Shown here: one piece after another, positions 14,955 through 28,647 of the stretch
Layout of the letters: every line of letters starts with the position of its first letter
Numbering within the stretch: the first letter of the stretch is position 1
Origin: Crossaster papposus
Taxonomy: Eukaryota > Echinodermata > Asteroidea > Velatida > Solasteridae
Direction of reading: 5' to 3'
Length of the DNA: 64,000 nt
Assembly: GCA_037893245.1 (NCBI GenBank)
Contig: JBAIAA010001568.1
Span: forward strand, 62,001 to 126,000
Program-made: the position numbers and the translations under genes
The notes under the pieces: model-generated
Databases searched by the model: none
What the model was told of the DNA's origin: nothing
Seen by the model: only the letters and a program-made list of their open reading frames with translations

Positions 14955-17900
14955 ATGTAAAGGGAAAGAAGTGTGCATAAGACATATGTAAAGGGAAAGA
15001 AGTGTGCATAAGAAATATGTAAAGGGAAAGAAGTGTGCATAAGAAATATGTAAAGGGAAAGAAGTGTGCATAAGAAATATGTAAAGGGAAAGAAGTGTGC
15101 ATAAGAAATATGTAAAGGGAAAGAAGTGTGCATAAGAAATATGTAAAGGGAAAGAAGTGTGCATAAGAAATATGTAAAGGGAAAGAAGTGCGCATAAGAA
15201 ATATGTAAAGGGAAAGAAGTGCGCATAAGAAATATGTAAAGGGAAAGAAGTGCGCATAAGAAATATGTAAAGGGAAAGAAGTGCGCATACGAAATATGTA
15301 AAGGGAAAGAAGTGCGCATAAGAAATATGTAAAGGGAAAGAAGTGCGCATAATAAATATGTAAAGGGAAAGAAGTGTGCATAAGAAATATGTAAAGGGAA
15401 AGAAGTGTGCATAAGAAATATGTAAAGGGAAAGAAGTGTGCATAAGAAATATGTAAAGGGAAAGAAGTGTGCATAAGAAATATGTAAAGGGAAAGAAGTG
15501 TGCATAAGAAATATGTAAAGGGAAAGAAGTGTGCATAAGAAATATGTAAAGGGAAAGAAGTGTGCATAAGAAATATGTAAAGGGAAAGAAGTGTGCATAA
15601 GAAATATGTAAAGGGAAAGAAGTGTGCATAAGAAATATGTAAAGGGAAAGAAGTGTGCATAAGAAATATGTAAAGGGAAAGAAGTGTGCATAAGAAATAT
15701 GTAAAGGGAAAGAAGTGTGCATAAGAAATATGTAAAGGGAAAGAAGTGTGCATAAGAAATATGTAAAGGGAAAGAAGTGTGCATAAGAAATATGTAAAGG
15801 GAAAGAAGTGTGCATAAGAAATATGTAAAGGGAAAGAAGTGTGCATAAGAAATATGTAAAGGGAAAGAAGTGTGCATACGAAATATGTAAAGGGAAAGAA
15901 GTGTGCATAAGAAATATGTAAAGGGAAAGAAGTGTGCATAAGAAATATGTAAAGGGAAAGAAGTGTGCATAAGAAATATGTAAAGGGAAAGAAGTGTGCA
16001 TAAGAAATATGTAAAGGGAAAGAAGTGTGCATAAGAAATATGTAAAGGGAAAGAAGTGTGCATAAGAAATATGTAAAGGGAAAGAAGTGTGCATAAGAAA
16101 TATGTAAAGGGAAAGAAGTGTGCATAAGAAATATGTAAAGGGAAAGAAGTGCGCATAAGAAATATGTAAAGGGAAAGAAGTGCGCATAAGAAATATGTAA
16201 AGGGAAAGAAGTGCGCATAAGAAATATGTAAAGGGAAAGAAGTGTGCATACGAAATATGTAAAGGGAAAGAAGTGTGCATAAGAAATATGTAAAGGGAAA
16301 GAAGTGTGCATAAGAAACATGTAAAGGGAAAGAAGTGTGCATAAGAAATATGTAAAGGGAAAGAAGTGTGCATAAGAAATATGTAAAGGGAAAGAAGTGT
16401 GCATAAGAAATATGTAAAGGGAAAGAAGTGTGCATAAGAAATATGTAAAGGGAAAGAAGTGTGCATAAGAAATATGTAAAGGGAAAGAAGTGTGCATAAG
16501 AAATATGTAAAGGGAAAGAAGTGTGCATAAGAAATATGTAAAGGGAAAGAAGTGTGCATAAGAAATATGTAAAGGGAAAGAAGTGTGCATAAGAAATATG
16601 TAAAGGGAAAGAAGTGTGCATAAGAAATATGTAAAGGGAAAGAAGTGTGCATAAGAAATATGTAAAGGGAAAGAAGTGTGCATAAGAAATATGTAAAGGG
16701 AAAGAAGTGTGCATAAGAAATATGTAAAGGGAAAGAAGTGAGCATAAGAAATATGTAAAGGGAAAGAAGTGCGCATAAGAAATATGTAAAGGGAAAGAAG
16801 TGCGCATAAGAAATATGTAAAGGGAAAGAAGTGCGCATAAGAAATATGTAAAGGGAAAGAAGTGTGCATAAGAAATATGTAAAGGGAAAGAAGTGTGCAT
16901 AAGAAATATGTAAAGGGAAAGAAGTGTGCATAAGAAATATGTAAAGGGAAAGAAGTGTGCATAAGAAATATGTAAAGGGAAAGAAGTGTGCATAAGAAAT
17001 ATGTAAAGAGAAAGAAGTGTGCATAAGAAATATGTAAAGGGAAAGAAGTGTGCATAAGAAATATGTAAAGGGAAAGAAGTGTGCATAAGAAATATGTAAA
17101 GGGAAAGAAGTGTGCATAAGAAATATGTAAAGGGAAAGAAGTGTGCATAAGAAATATGTAAAGGGAAAGAAGTGTGCATAAGAAATATGTAAAGGGAAAG
17201 AAGTGTGCATAAGAAATATGTAAAGGGAAAGAAGTGTGCATAAGAAATATGTAAAGGGAAAGAAGTGTGCATAAGAAATATGTAAAGGGAAAGAAGTGTG
17301 CATAAGAAATATGTAAAGGGAAAGAAGTGTGCATAAGAAATATGTAAAGGGAAAGAAGTGTGCATAAGAAATATGTAAAGGGAAAGAAGTGTGCATAAGA
17401 AATATGTAAAGGGAAAGAAGTGTGCATAAGAAATATGTAAAGGGAAAGAAGTGTGCATAAGAAATATGTAAAGGGAAAGAAGTTTGCATAAGAAATATGT
17501 AAAGGGAAAGAAGTGTGCATAAGAAATATGTAAAGGGAAAGAAGTGTGCATAAGAAATATGTAAAGGGAAAGAAGTGTGCATAAGAAATATGTAAAGGGA
17601 AAGAAGTGTGCATAAGAAATATGTAAAGGGAAAGAAGTGTGCATAAGAAATATGTAAAGGGAAAGAAGTGTGCATAAGAAATATGTAAAGGGAAAGAAGT
17701 GTGCATAATAAATATGTAAAGGGAAAGAAGTGTGCATAAGAAATATGTAAAGGGAAAGAAGTGTGCATCAGAAATATGTAAAGGGAAAGAAGTGTGCATA
17801 AGAAATATGTAAAGGGAAAGAAGTGTGCATAAGAAATATGTAAAGGGAAAGAAGTGTGCATAAGAAATATGTAAAGGGAAAGAAGTTTGCATAAGAAATA

Positions 17901-20658
17901 TGTAAAGGGAAAGAAGTGTGCATAAAAAATATGTAAAGGGAAAGAAGTGCGCATAAGAAATATGTAAAGGGAAAGAAGTGTGCATAAGAAATATGTAAAG
18001 GGAAAGAAGTTTGCATAAGAAATATGTAAAGGGAAAGAAGTGTGCATAAAAAATATGTAAAGGGAAAGAAGTGCGCATAAGAAATATGTAAAAGGAAAGA
18101 AGTGTGCATAAGAAATATGTAAAGGGAAAGAAGTGTGCATAAGAAATATGTAAAGGGAAAGAAGTGTGCATAAGAAATATGTAAAGGGAAAGAAGTGTGC
18201 ATAAGAAATATGTAAAGGGAAAGAAGTGTGCATAAGAAATATGTAAAGGGAAAGAAGTGTGCATAAGAAATATGTAAAGGGAAAGAAGTTTGCATAAGAA
18301 ATATGTAAAGGGAAAGAAGTGTGCATAAGAAATATGTAAAGGGAAAGAAGTGTGCATAAGAAATATGTAAAGGGAAAGAAGTGTGCATAAGAAATATGTA
18401 AAGGGAAAGAAGTGTGCATAAGAAATATGTAAAGGGAAAGAAGTGTGCATAAGAAATATGTAAAGGGAAAGAAGTGTGCATAAGAAATATGTAAAGGGAA
18501 AGAAGTGTGCATAAGAAATATGTAAAGGGAAAGAAGTGTGCATAAGAAATATGTAAAGGGAAAGAAGTGTGCATAAGAAATATGTAAAGGGAAAGAAGTG
18601 TGCATAAGAAATATGTAAAGGGAAAGAAGTGTGCATAAGAAATATGTAAAGGGAAAGAAGTGTGCATAAGAAATATGTAAAGGGAAAGAAGTGTGCATAA
18701 GAAATATGTAAAGGGAAAGAAGTGTGCATAAGAAATATGTAAAGGGAAAGAAGTGTGCATAAGAAATATGTAAAGGGAAAGAAGTGTGCATAAGAAATAT
18801 GTAAAGGGAAAGAAGTGTGCATAAGAAATATGTAAAGGGAAAGAAGTGTGCATAAGAAATATGTAAAGGGAAAGAAGTGTGCATAAGAAATATGTAAAGG
18901 GAAAGAAGTGTGCATAAGAAATATGTAAAGGGAAAGAAGTGCGCATAAGAAATATGTAAAGGGAAAGAAGTGCGCATAAGAAGTATGTAAAGGGAAAGAA
19001 GTGCGCATAAGAAATATGTAAAGGGAAAGAAGTGCGCATAAGAAATATGTAAAGGGAAAGAAGTGCGCATAAGAAATATGTAAAGGGAAAGAAGTGTGCA
19101 TAAGAAATATGTAAAGGGAAAGAAGTGCGCATAAGAAATATGTAAAGGGAAAGAAGTGTGCATAAGAAATATGTAAAGGGAAAGAAGTGTGCATAAGAAA
19201 TATGTAAAGGGAAAGAAGTGTGCATAAGAAATATGTAAAGGGAAAGAAGTGTGCATAAGAAATATGTAAAGGGAAAGAAGTGTGCATAAGAAATATGTAA
19301 AGGGAAAGAAGTGTGCATAAGAAATATGTAAAGGGAAAGAAGTGTGCATAAGAAATATGTAAAGGGAAAGAAGTGTGCATAAGAAATATGTAAAGGGAAA
19401 GAAGTGTGCATAAGAAATATGTAAAGGGAAAGAAGTGTGCATAAGAAATATGTAAAGGGAAAGAAGTGTGCATAAGAAATATGTAAAGGGAAAGAAGTGT
19501 GCATAAGAAATATGTAAAGGGAAAGAAGTGTGCATAAGAAATATGTAAAGGGAAAGAAGTGTGCATAAGAAATATGTAAAGGGAAAGAAGTGTGCATAAG
19601 AAATATGTAAAGGGAAAGAAGTTTGCATAAGAAATATGTAAAGGGAAAGAAGTGTGCATACAAAATATGTAAAGGGAAAGAAGTGCGCATAAGAAATATG
19701 TAAAGGGAAAGAAGTGCGCATAAGAAATATGTAAAAGGAAAGAAGTGTGCATAAGAAATATGTAAAGGGAAAGAAGTGTGCATAAGAAATATGTAAAGGG
19801 AAAGAAGTGTGCATAAGAAATATGTAAAGGGAAAGAAGTGTGCATAAGAAATATGTAAAGGGAAAGAAGTGTGCATAAGAAATATGTAAAGGGAAAGAAG
19901 TGTGCATAAGAAATATGTAAAGGGAAAGAAGTGTGCATAAGAAATATGTAAAGGGAAAGAAGTGTGCATAAGAAATATGTAAAGGGAAAGAAGTGTGCAT
20001 AAGAAATATGTAAAGGGAAAGAAGTGTGCATAAGAAATATGTAAAGGGAAAGAAGTGTGCATAAGAAATATGTAAAGGGAAAGAAGTGTGCATAAGAAAT
20101 ATGTAAAGGGAAAGAAGTGTGCATAAGAAATATGTAAAGGGAAAGAAGTGTGCATAAGAAATATGTAAAGGGAAAGAAGTGTGCATAAGAAATATGTAAA
20201 GGGAAAGAAGTGTGCATAAGAAATATGTAAAGGGAAAGAAGTGTGCATAAGAAATATGTAAAGGGAAAGAAGTGTGCATAAGAAATATGTAAAGGGAAAG
20301 AAGTGTGCATAAGAAATATGTAAAGGGAAAGAAGTGTGCATAAGAAATATGTAAAGGGAAAGAAGTGTGCATAAGAAATATGTAAAGGGAAAGAAGTGTG
20401 CATAAGAAATATGTAAAGGTAAATAAGTGTGCATAAGAAATATGTAAAGGGAAAGAAGTGTGCATAAGAAATATGTAAAGGGAAAGAAGTGTGCATACGA
20501 AATATGTAAAGGGAAAGAAGTGTGCATAAGAAATATGTAAAGGGAAAGAAGTGTGCATAAGAAATATGTAAAGGGAAAGAAGTGTGCATAAGAAATATGT
20601 AAAGGGAAAGAAGTGTGCATAAAAAATATGTAAAGGGAAAGAAGTGTGCATAAGAAAT
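14955..20658 (+). repeat. Satellite sub-block with TGCGCA-bearing units
   Basis: About 5.7 kb of pure 31-bp units without any 36-bp segment. A T to C change turning GTGTGCAT into GTGCGCAT, which creates TGCGCA, occurs in consecutive runs: six units at about 15181-15355, three at 16141-16220, three at 16771-16850 and most units at 18931-19140, with scattered others near 17950, 18070 and 19680. Consecutive runs imply local amplification of a mutant unit. Confidence 0.85.
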
Positions 20659-22739
20659 AAACACATGATGTCGGGACAAGCCCTCGAGTTAAATATGTAA
20701 AGGGAAAGAAGTGTGCATAAGAAACAATAAAGGGAAAGAAGTGTGCATAAGAAATATGTAAAGGGAAATAAGTGTGCATAAGAAATATGTAAAGGGAAAG
20801 AAGTGTGCATAAGAAATATGTAAAGGGAAAGAAGTGTGCATAAGAAATAAACACATGATGTCGGGACAAGCCCTCGAGTTAAATATGTAAAGGGAAAGAA
20901 GTGTGCATAAGAAATATGTAAAGGGAAAGAAGTGTGCATAAGAAATATGTAAAGGGAAAGAAGTGTGCATAAGAAATATGTAAAGGGAAAGAAGTGTGCA
21001 TAAGAAATATGTAAAGGGAAAGAAGTGTGCATAAGAAATATGTAAAGGGAAAGAAGTGTGCATAAGAAATATGTAAAGGGAAAGAAGTGTGCATAATAAA
21101 TATGTAAAGGGAAAGAAGTGTGCATAATAAATATGTAAAGGGAAAGAAGTGTGCATAAGGAATATGTAAAGGGAAAGAAGTGTGCATAAGAAATATGTAA
21201 AGGGAAAGAAGTGTGCATAAGAAATATGTAAAGGGAAAGAAGTGTGCATAAGAAATATGTAAAGGGAAAGAAGTGTGCATAAGAAATATGTAAAGGGAAA
21301 GAAGTGTGCATAAGAAATATGTAAAGGGAAAGATGTGTGCATAAGAAATATGTAAAGGGAAAGAAGTGTGCATAAGAAATATGTAAAGGGAAAGAAGTGT
21401 GCATAAGACATATGTAAAGGGAAAGAAGTGTGCATAAGAAATATGTAAAGGGAAAAAAGTGTGCATAAGAAATATGTAAAGGGAAAGAAGTGTGCATAAG
21501 AAATATGTAAAGGGAAAGAAGTGTGCATAAGAAATATGTAAAGGGAAAGAAGTGTGCATAAGAAATATGTAAAGGGAAAGAAGTGTGCATAAGAAATATG
21601 TAAAGGGAAAGAAGTGTGCATAAGAAATATGTAAAGGGAAAGAAGTGTGCATAAGAAATATGTAAAGGGAAAGAAGTGTGCATAAGAAATATGTAAAGGG
21701 AAAGAAGTGTGCATAAGAAATATGTAAAGGGAAAGAAGTGTGCATAAGAAATATGTAAAGGGAAAGAAGTGTGCATAAGAAATATGTAAAAGGAAAGAAG
21801 TGTGCATAAGAAATATGTAAAGGGAAAGAAGTGTGCATAAGAAATATGTAAAGGGAAAGAAGTGTGCATAAGAAATATGTAAAGGGAAAGAAGTGTGCAT
21901 AAGAAATATGTAAAGGGAAAGAAGTGTGCACAAGAAATATGTAAAGGGAAAGAAGTGTGCATAAGAAATATGTAAAGGGAAAGAAGTGTGCATAAGAAAT
22001 ATGTAAAGGGAAAGAAGTGTGCATAAGAAATATGTAAAGGGAAAGAAGTGTGCATAAGAAATATGTAAAGGGAAAGAAGTGTGCATAAGAAATATGTAAA
22101 GGGAAAGAAGTGTGCATAAGAAATATGTGAAGGGAAAGAAGTGTGCATAAGAAATATGTAAAGGAAAAGAAGTGTGCATAAGAAATATGTAAAGGGAAAG
22201 TAGTGTGCATAAGAAATATGTAAAGGGAAAGAAGTGTGCATAAGAAATATGTAAAGGGAAAGAAGTGTGCATAAGAAATATGTAAAGGGAAAGAAGTGTG
22301 CATAAGAAATATGTAAAGGGAAAGAAGTGTGCATAAGAAATATGTAAAGGGAAATAAGTGTGCATAAGAAATATGTAAAGGGAAAGAAGTGTGCATAAGA
22401 ACTATGTAAAGGGAAAGAAGTGTGCATAAGAAATATGTAAAGGGAAAGAAGTGTGCATAAGAAATATGTAAATGGAAAGAAGTGTGCATAAGAAATATGT
22501 AAAGGGAAAGAAGTGTGCATAAGAAATATGTAAAGGGAAAGAAGTGTGCATAAGAAATATGTAAAGGGAAAGAAGTGTGCATAAGAAATATGTAAAGGGA
22601 AAGAAGTGTGCATAAGAAATATGTAAAGGGAAAGAAGTGTGCATAAGAAATATGTAAAGGGAAAGAAGTGTGCATAAGAAATATGTAAAGGGAAAGAAGT
22701 GTGCATAAGAAATATGTAAAGGGAAAGAAGTGTGCATAA

Positions 22740-25700
22740 GAAATATGTAAAGCGAAAGAAGTGTGCATACGACATATGTAAAGGGAAAAAAGTGTGCATA
22801 AGAAATATGTAAAGGGAAAGAAGTGTGCATAAGAAATATGTAAAGGGAAAGAAGTGTGCATAAGAAATATGTAAAGGGAAAGAAGTGTGCATAAGAAATA
22901 TGTAAAGGGAAAGAAGTGTGCATAAGAAATATGTAAAGGGAAAGAAGTGTGCATAAGAAATATGTAAAGGGAAAGAAGTGTGCATAAAAAATATGTAAAG
23001 GGAAATAAGTGTGCATAAGAAATATGTAAAGGGAAAGAAGTGTGCATAAGAAATATGTAAAGGGAAAGAAGTGTGCATAAGAAATATGTAAAGGGAAAGA
23101 AGTGTGCATAAGAAATATGTAAAGGGAAAGAAGTGTGCATAATAAATATGTAAAGGGAAAGAAGTGTGCATAAGAAATATGTAAAGGGAAAGAAGTGTGC
23201 ATAAGAAATATGTAAAGGGAAAGAAGTGTGCATAAGAAATATGTAAAGGGAAAGAAGTGTGCATAAGAAATATGTAAAGGGAAAGAAGTGTGCATAAGAA
23301 ATATGTAAAGGGAAAGAAGTGTGCATAAGAAATATGTAAAGGGAAAGAAGTGTGCATAAGAAATATGTAAAGGGAAAGAAGTGTGCATAAGAAATATGTA
23401 AAGGGAAAGAAGTGTGCATAAGAAATATGTAAAGGGAAAGAAGTGTGCATACGAAATATGTAAAGGGAAAGAAGTGTGCATAAGAAATATGTAAAGGGAA
23501 AGAAGTGTGCATAAGAAATATGTAAAGAGAAAGAAGTGTGCATAAGAAAAATGTAAAGGGAAAGAAGTGTGCATAAGAAATATGTAAAGGGAAAGAAGTG
23601 TGCATAAGAAATATGTAAAGGGAAAGAAGTGTGCATAAGAAATATGTAAAGGGAAAGAAGTGTGCATAAGAAATATGTAAAGGGAAAGAAGTGTGCATAA
23701 GAAATATGTAAAGGGAAAGAAGTGTGCATAAGAAATATGTAAAGGGAAAGAAGTGTGCATAAGAAATATGTAAAGGGAAAGAAGTGTGCATAAGAAATAT
23801 GTAAAGGGAAAGAAGTGTGCATAAGTAATATGTAAAGGGAAAGAAGTGTGCATAAGACATATGTAAAGGGAAAGAAGTGTGCATAAGAAATATGTAAAGG
23901 GAAAGAAGTGTGCATAAGAAATATGTAAAGGGAAAGAAGTGTGCCAAAGAAATATGTAAAGGGAAAGAAGTGTGCATAAGAAATATGTAAAGGGAAAGAA
24001 GTGTGCATAAGAAATATGTAAAGGGAAAGAAGTGTGCATAAGAAATATGTAAAGGGAAAGAAGTGTGCATAAGAAATATGTAAAGGGAAAGAAGTGTGCA
24101 TAAGAAATATGTAAAGGGAAAGAAGTGTGCATAAGAAATATGTAAAGGGAAAGAAGTGTGCATAAGAAATATGTAAAGGGAAAGAAGTGTGCATAAGAAA
24201 TAAACACATGATGTGGGAACAAGCCCTCGAGTTAAATATGTAAAGGGAAAGAAGTGTGCATAAGAAATAAACACATGATGTGGGAACAAGCCCTCGAGTT
24301 AAATATGTAAAGGGAAAAAAGTGTGCATAAGAAATATGTAAAGGGAAAGAAGTGTGCATAAGAAATATGTACAGGGAAAGAAGTGTGCATAAGAAATATG
24401 TAAAGGGAAAGAAGTGTGCATAAGAAATATGTAAAGGGAAAGAAGTGTGCATAAGAAATATGTAAAGGGAAAGAAGTGTGCATAAGAAATATGTAAAGGG
24501 AAAGAAGTGTGCATAAGAAATATGTAAAAGGAAAGAAGTGTGCATAAGAAATATGTAAAGGGAAAGAAGTGTGCATAAGAAATATGTAAAGGGAAAGAAG
24601 TGTGCATAAGAAATATGTAAAGGGAAAGAAGTGTGCATACGAAATATGTAAAGGGAAAGAAGTGTGCATAAGAAATATGTAAAGGGAAAGAAGTGTGCAT
24701 AAGAAATATGTAAAGGGAAAGAAGTGTGCATAAGAAATATGTAAAGGGAAAGAAGTGTGCATAAGAAATATGTAAAGGGAAAGAAGTGTGCATAAGAAAT
24801 ATGTAAAGGGAAAGAAGTGTGCATAAGAAATATGTAAAGGGAAAGAAGTGTGCATAAGAAATATGTAAAGGGAAAGAAGTGTGCATAAGAAATAAACACA
24901 TGATGTGGGAACAAGCCCTCGAGTCAAATATGTAAAGGGAAAGAAGTGTGCATAAGAAATAAACACATGATGTGGGAACAAGCCCTCGAGTTAAATATGT
25001 AAAGGGAAAAAAGTGTGCATAAGAAATATGTAAAGGGAAAGAAGTGTGCATAAGAAATATGTAAAGAGAAAGAAGTGTGCATAAGAAATATGTAAAGGGA
25101 AAGAAGTGTGCATAAGAAATATGTAAATGGAAAGAAGTGTGCATAAGAAATATGTAAAGGGAAAGAAGTGTGCATAAGAAATATGTAAAGGGAAAGAAGT
25201 GTGCATAAGAAATATGTAAAGGGAAAGAAGTGTGCATAAGAAATATGTAAAGGGAAAGAAGTGTGCATAAGAAATATGTAAAGGGAAAGAAGTGTGCATA
25301 AGAAATATGTAAAGGGAAAGAAGTGTGCATAAGAAATATGTAAAGGGAAAGAAGTGTGCATAAGAAATATGTAAAGGGAAAGAAGTGTGCATAAGAAATA
25401 TGTAAAGGGAAAGAAGTGTGCATAAGAAATATGTAAAGGGAAAGAAGTGTGCATAAGAAATATGTAAAGGGAAAGAAGTGTGCATAAGAAATATGTAAAG
25501 CGAAAGAAGTGTGCATACGAAATATGTAAAGGGAAAAAAGTGTGCATAAGAAATATGTAAAGGGAAAGAAGTGTGCATAAGAAATATGTAAAGGGAAAGA
25601 AGTGTGCATAAGAAATATGTAAAGGGAAAGAAGTGTGCATAAGAAATATGTAAAGGGAAAGAAGTGTGCATAAGAAATATGTAAAGGGAAAGAAGTGTGC

Positions 25701-27808
25701 ATAAGAAATATGTAAAGGGAAAGAAGTGTGCATACAAAATATGTAAAGGGAAAGAAGTGTGCATAAGAAATATGTAAAGGGAAAGAAGTGTGCATAAGAA
25801 ATATGTAAAGGGAAAGAAGTGTGCATAAGAAATATGTAAAGGGAAAGAAGTGTGCATAAGAAATATGTAAAGGGAAAGAAGTGTGCATAAGAAATATGTA
25901 AAGGGAAAGAAGTGTGCATAAGAAATATGTAAAGGGAAAGAAGTGTGCATAAGAAATATGTAAAGGGAAAGAAGTGTGCATAAGAAATATGTAAAGGGAA
26001 AGAAGTGTGCATAAGAAATATGTAAAGGGAAAGAAGTGTGCATAAGAAATATGTAAAGGGAAAGAAGTGTGCATAAGAAATATGTAAAGGGAAAGAAGTG
26101 TGCATAAGAAATATGTAAAGGGAAAGAAGTGTGCATAAGAAATATGTAAAGGGAAAGAAGTGTGCATAAGAAATATGTAAAGGGAAAGAAGTGTGCATAC
26201 GAAATATGTAAAGGGAAAGAAGTGTGCATAAGAAATATGTAAAGGGAAAGAAGTGTGCATAAGAAATATGTAAAGAGAAAGAAGTGTGCATAATAAATAT
26301 GTAAAGGGAAAGAAGTGTGCATAAGAAATATGTAAAGGGAAAGAAGTGTGCATAAGAAATATGTAAAGGGAAAGAAGTGTGCATAAGAAATATGTAAAGG
26401 GAAAGAAGTGTGCATAAGAAATATGTAAAGGGAAAGAAGTGTGCATAAGAAATATGTAAAGGGAAAGAAGTGTGCATAAGAAATATGTAAAGGGAAAGAA
26501 GTGTGCATAAGAAATATGTAAAGGGAAAGAAGTGTGCATAAGAAATATGTAAAGGGAAAGAAGTGTGCATAAGTAATATGTAAAGGGAAAGAAGTGTGCA
26601 TAAGACATATGTAAAGGGAAAGAAGTGTGCATAAGAAATATGTAAAGGGAAAGAAGTGTGCATAAGAAATATGTAAAGGGAAAGAAGTGTGCATAAGAAA
26701 TATGTAAAGGGAAAGAAGTGTGCATAAGAAATATGTAAAGGGAAAGAAGTGTGCATAAGAAATATGTAAAGGGAAAGAAGTGTGCATAAGAAATATGTAA
26801 AGGGAAAGAAGTGTGCATAAGAAATATGTAAAGGGAAAGAAGTGTGCATAAGAAATATGTAAAGGGAAAGAAGTGTGCATAAGAAATATGTAAAGGGAAA
26901 GAAGTGTGCATAAGAAATATGTAAAGGGAAAGAAGTGTGCATAAGAAATAAACACATGATGTGGGAACAAGCCCTCGAGTTAAATATGTAAAGGGAAAGA
27001 AGTGTGCATAAGAAATAAACACATGATGTGGGAACAAGCCCTCGAGTTAAATATGTAAAGGGAAAAAAGTGTGCATAAGAAATATGTAAAGGGAAAGAAG
27101 TGTGCATAAGAAATATGTACAGGGAAAGAAGTGTGCATAAGAAATATGTAAAGGGAAAGAAGTGTGCATAAGAAATATGTAAAGGGAAAGAAGTGTGCAT
27201 AAGAAATATGTAAAGGGAAAGAAGTGTGCATAAGAAATATGTAAAGGGAAAGAAGTGTGCATAAGAAATATGTAAAGGGAAAGAAGTGTGCATAAGAAAT
27301 ATGTAAAGGGAAAGAAGTGTGCATAAGAAATATGTAAAGGGAAAGAAGTGTGCATAAGAAATATGTAAAGGGAAAGAAGTGTGCATACGAAATATGTAAA
27401 GGGAAAGAAGTGTGCATAAGAAATATGTAAAGGGAAAGAAGTGTGCATAAGAAATATGTAAAGGGAAAGAAGTGTGCATAAGAAATATGTAAAGGGAAAG
27501 AAGTGTGCATAAGAAATATGTAAAGGGAAAGAAGTGTGCATAAGAAATATGTAAAGGGAAAGAAGTGTGCATAAGAAATATGTAAAGGGAAAGAAGTGTG
27601 CATAAGAAATATGTAAAGGGAAAGAAGTGTGCATAAGAAATAAACACATGATGTGGGAACAAGCCCTCGAGTCAAATATGTAAAGGGAAAGAAGTGTGCA
27701 TAAGAAATAAACACATGATGTGGGAACAAGCCCTCGAGTTAAATATGTAAAGGGAAAAAAGTGTGCATAAGAAATATGTAAAGGGAAAGAAGTGTGCATA
27801 AGAAATAT
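22740..27808 (+). repeat. 2,748-bp higher-order repeat, about 1.9 copies
   Basis: Rare variants recur at exactly 2,748 bp: AGCGAAAG with a following CATACGA (22751 and 25499), CATACGAAAT (23451 and 26199), TAAAGAGA (23523 and 26271), AAGTAATATG (23823 and 26571), and four 36-bp segments (24202/26950, 24269/27017, 24894/27642, 24961/27709), including the GTCAAAT variant. 2,748 equals 84 x 31 plus 4 x 36. The second copy breaks off shortly after 27,800. Extent is estimated from the outermost shared variants. Confidence 0.85.
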
Positions 27809-28644
27809 GTAAAGGGAAAGAAGTGTGCATAAGAAATATGTAAAGGGAAACAAGTGTGCATAAGAAATATGTAAAGGGAAAGAAGTGTGCATAAGAAATA
27901 AACACATGATGTCGGGACAAGCCCTCGAGTTAAATATGTAAAGGGAAAGAAGTGTGCATAAGAAATAATAAAGGAAAAGAAGTGTGCATAAGAAATATGT
28001 AAAGGGAAAGAAGTGTGCATAAGAAATATGTAAAGGGAAAGAAGTGTGCATAAGAAATATGTAAAGGGAAAGAAGTGTGCATAAGAAATAAACACATGAT
28101 GTCGGGACAAGCCCTCGAGTTAAATATGTAAAGGGAAAGAAGTGTGCATAAGAAATATGTAAAGGGAAAGAAGTGTGCATAAGAAATATGTAAAGGGAAA
28201 GAAGTGTGCATAAGAAATATGTAAAGGGAAAGAAGTGTGCATAAGAAATATGTAAAGGGAAAGAAGTGTGCATAAGAAATATGTAAAGGGAAAGAAGTGT
28301 GCATAAGAAATATGTAAAGGGAAAGAAGTGTGCATAAGAAATATGTAAAGGGAAAGAAGTGTGCATACGAAATATGTAAAGGGAAAGAAGTGTGCATAAG
28401 GAATATGTAAAGGGAAAGGAGTGTGCATAAGAAATATGTAAAGGGAAAGAAGTGTGCATAAGAAATATGTAAAGGGAAAGAAGTGTGCATAAGAAATATG
28501 TAAAGGGAAAGAAGTGTGCATAAGAAATATGTAAAGGGAAAGAAGTGTGCATAAGAAATATGTAAAGGGAAAGAGGTGTGCATAAGAAATATGTAAAGGG
28601 AAAGAAGTGTGCATAAGAAATATGTAAAGGGAAAGAAGTGTGCA

Positions 28645-28647
28645 TAA
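28645..28647 (+). repeat. Target site duplication TAA, left
   Basis: TAA immediately precedes the outer inverted repeat. The same TAA follows the right inverted repeat at 32900-32902, and the uninterrupted satellite unit has one TAA at this place (GCATAAGAAAT). A 3-bp duplication follows if the element begins with TAGTGGGG. Confidence 0.75.

Larger units (their letters stand above)
926..28125 (+). repeat. 36-bp CTCGAG segments interspersed in the left array (35 copies)
   Basis: A 36-bp segment beginning AAACACATGATG and ending ACAAGCCCTCGAGTTAAAT is inserted between GAAAT and ATGTAAA of the 31-bp unit. The type with TGTCGGGAC starts at 926, 1147, 1834, 2024, 3734, 4203, 5737, 7333, 7523, 7993, 14919, 20659, 20849, 27900 and 28090. 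The type with TGTGGGAAC starts at 5262, 5329, 6424, 8804, 13433, 13500, 13691, 14192, 14450, 24202, 24269, 24894, 24961, 26950, 27017, 27642 and 27709. A TGCGGGAAC version starts at 6491, 8871 and 14259. Copies at 24894 and 27642 share GAGTCAAAT. No copy lies in 8.91-13.43, 14.95-20.66 or 20.88-24.20 kb. Each carries an XhoI site. Confidence 0.95.
1..28647 (+). repeat. 31-bp satellite array, left block
   Basis: Head-to-tail tandem repeat with a 31-bp period and core GGGAAAGAAGTGTGCATAAG, followed by AAATATGTAAA into the next unit. The + strand is purine-rich (24 of 31 bases). Units differ by scattered single substitutions, for example GCATACGAAAT, GCATAATAAAT, GGGAAATAAG and GTGCGCAT, and by 30-bp units that lack one base (AAATAAAAAAGGG or AAATAATAAAGGG in place of AAATATGTAAAGGG). 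The block starts outside the window and is interrupted at 28647 by a mobile element. I see no gene, promoter or RNA in it. Function is unknown; pericentromeric or other heterochromatic location is only an inference from size and homogeneity. Confidence 0.98.

Noticed and set aside
1..28647. CRISPR-like array
   Set aside because: Repeats are directly adjacent without unique spacers, the 36-bp segments are themselves repeated, and there are no cas genes or bacterial genes.
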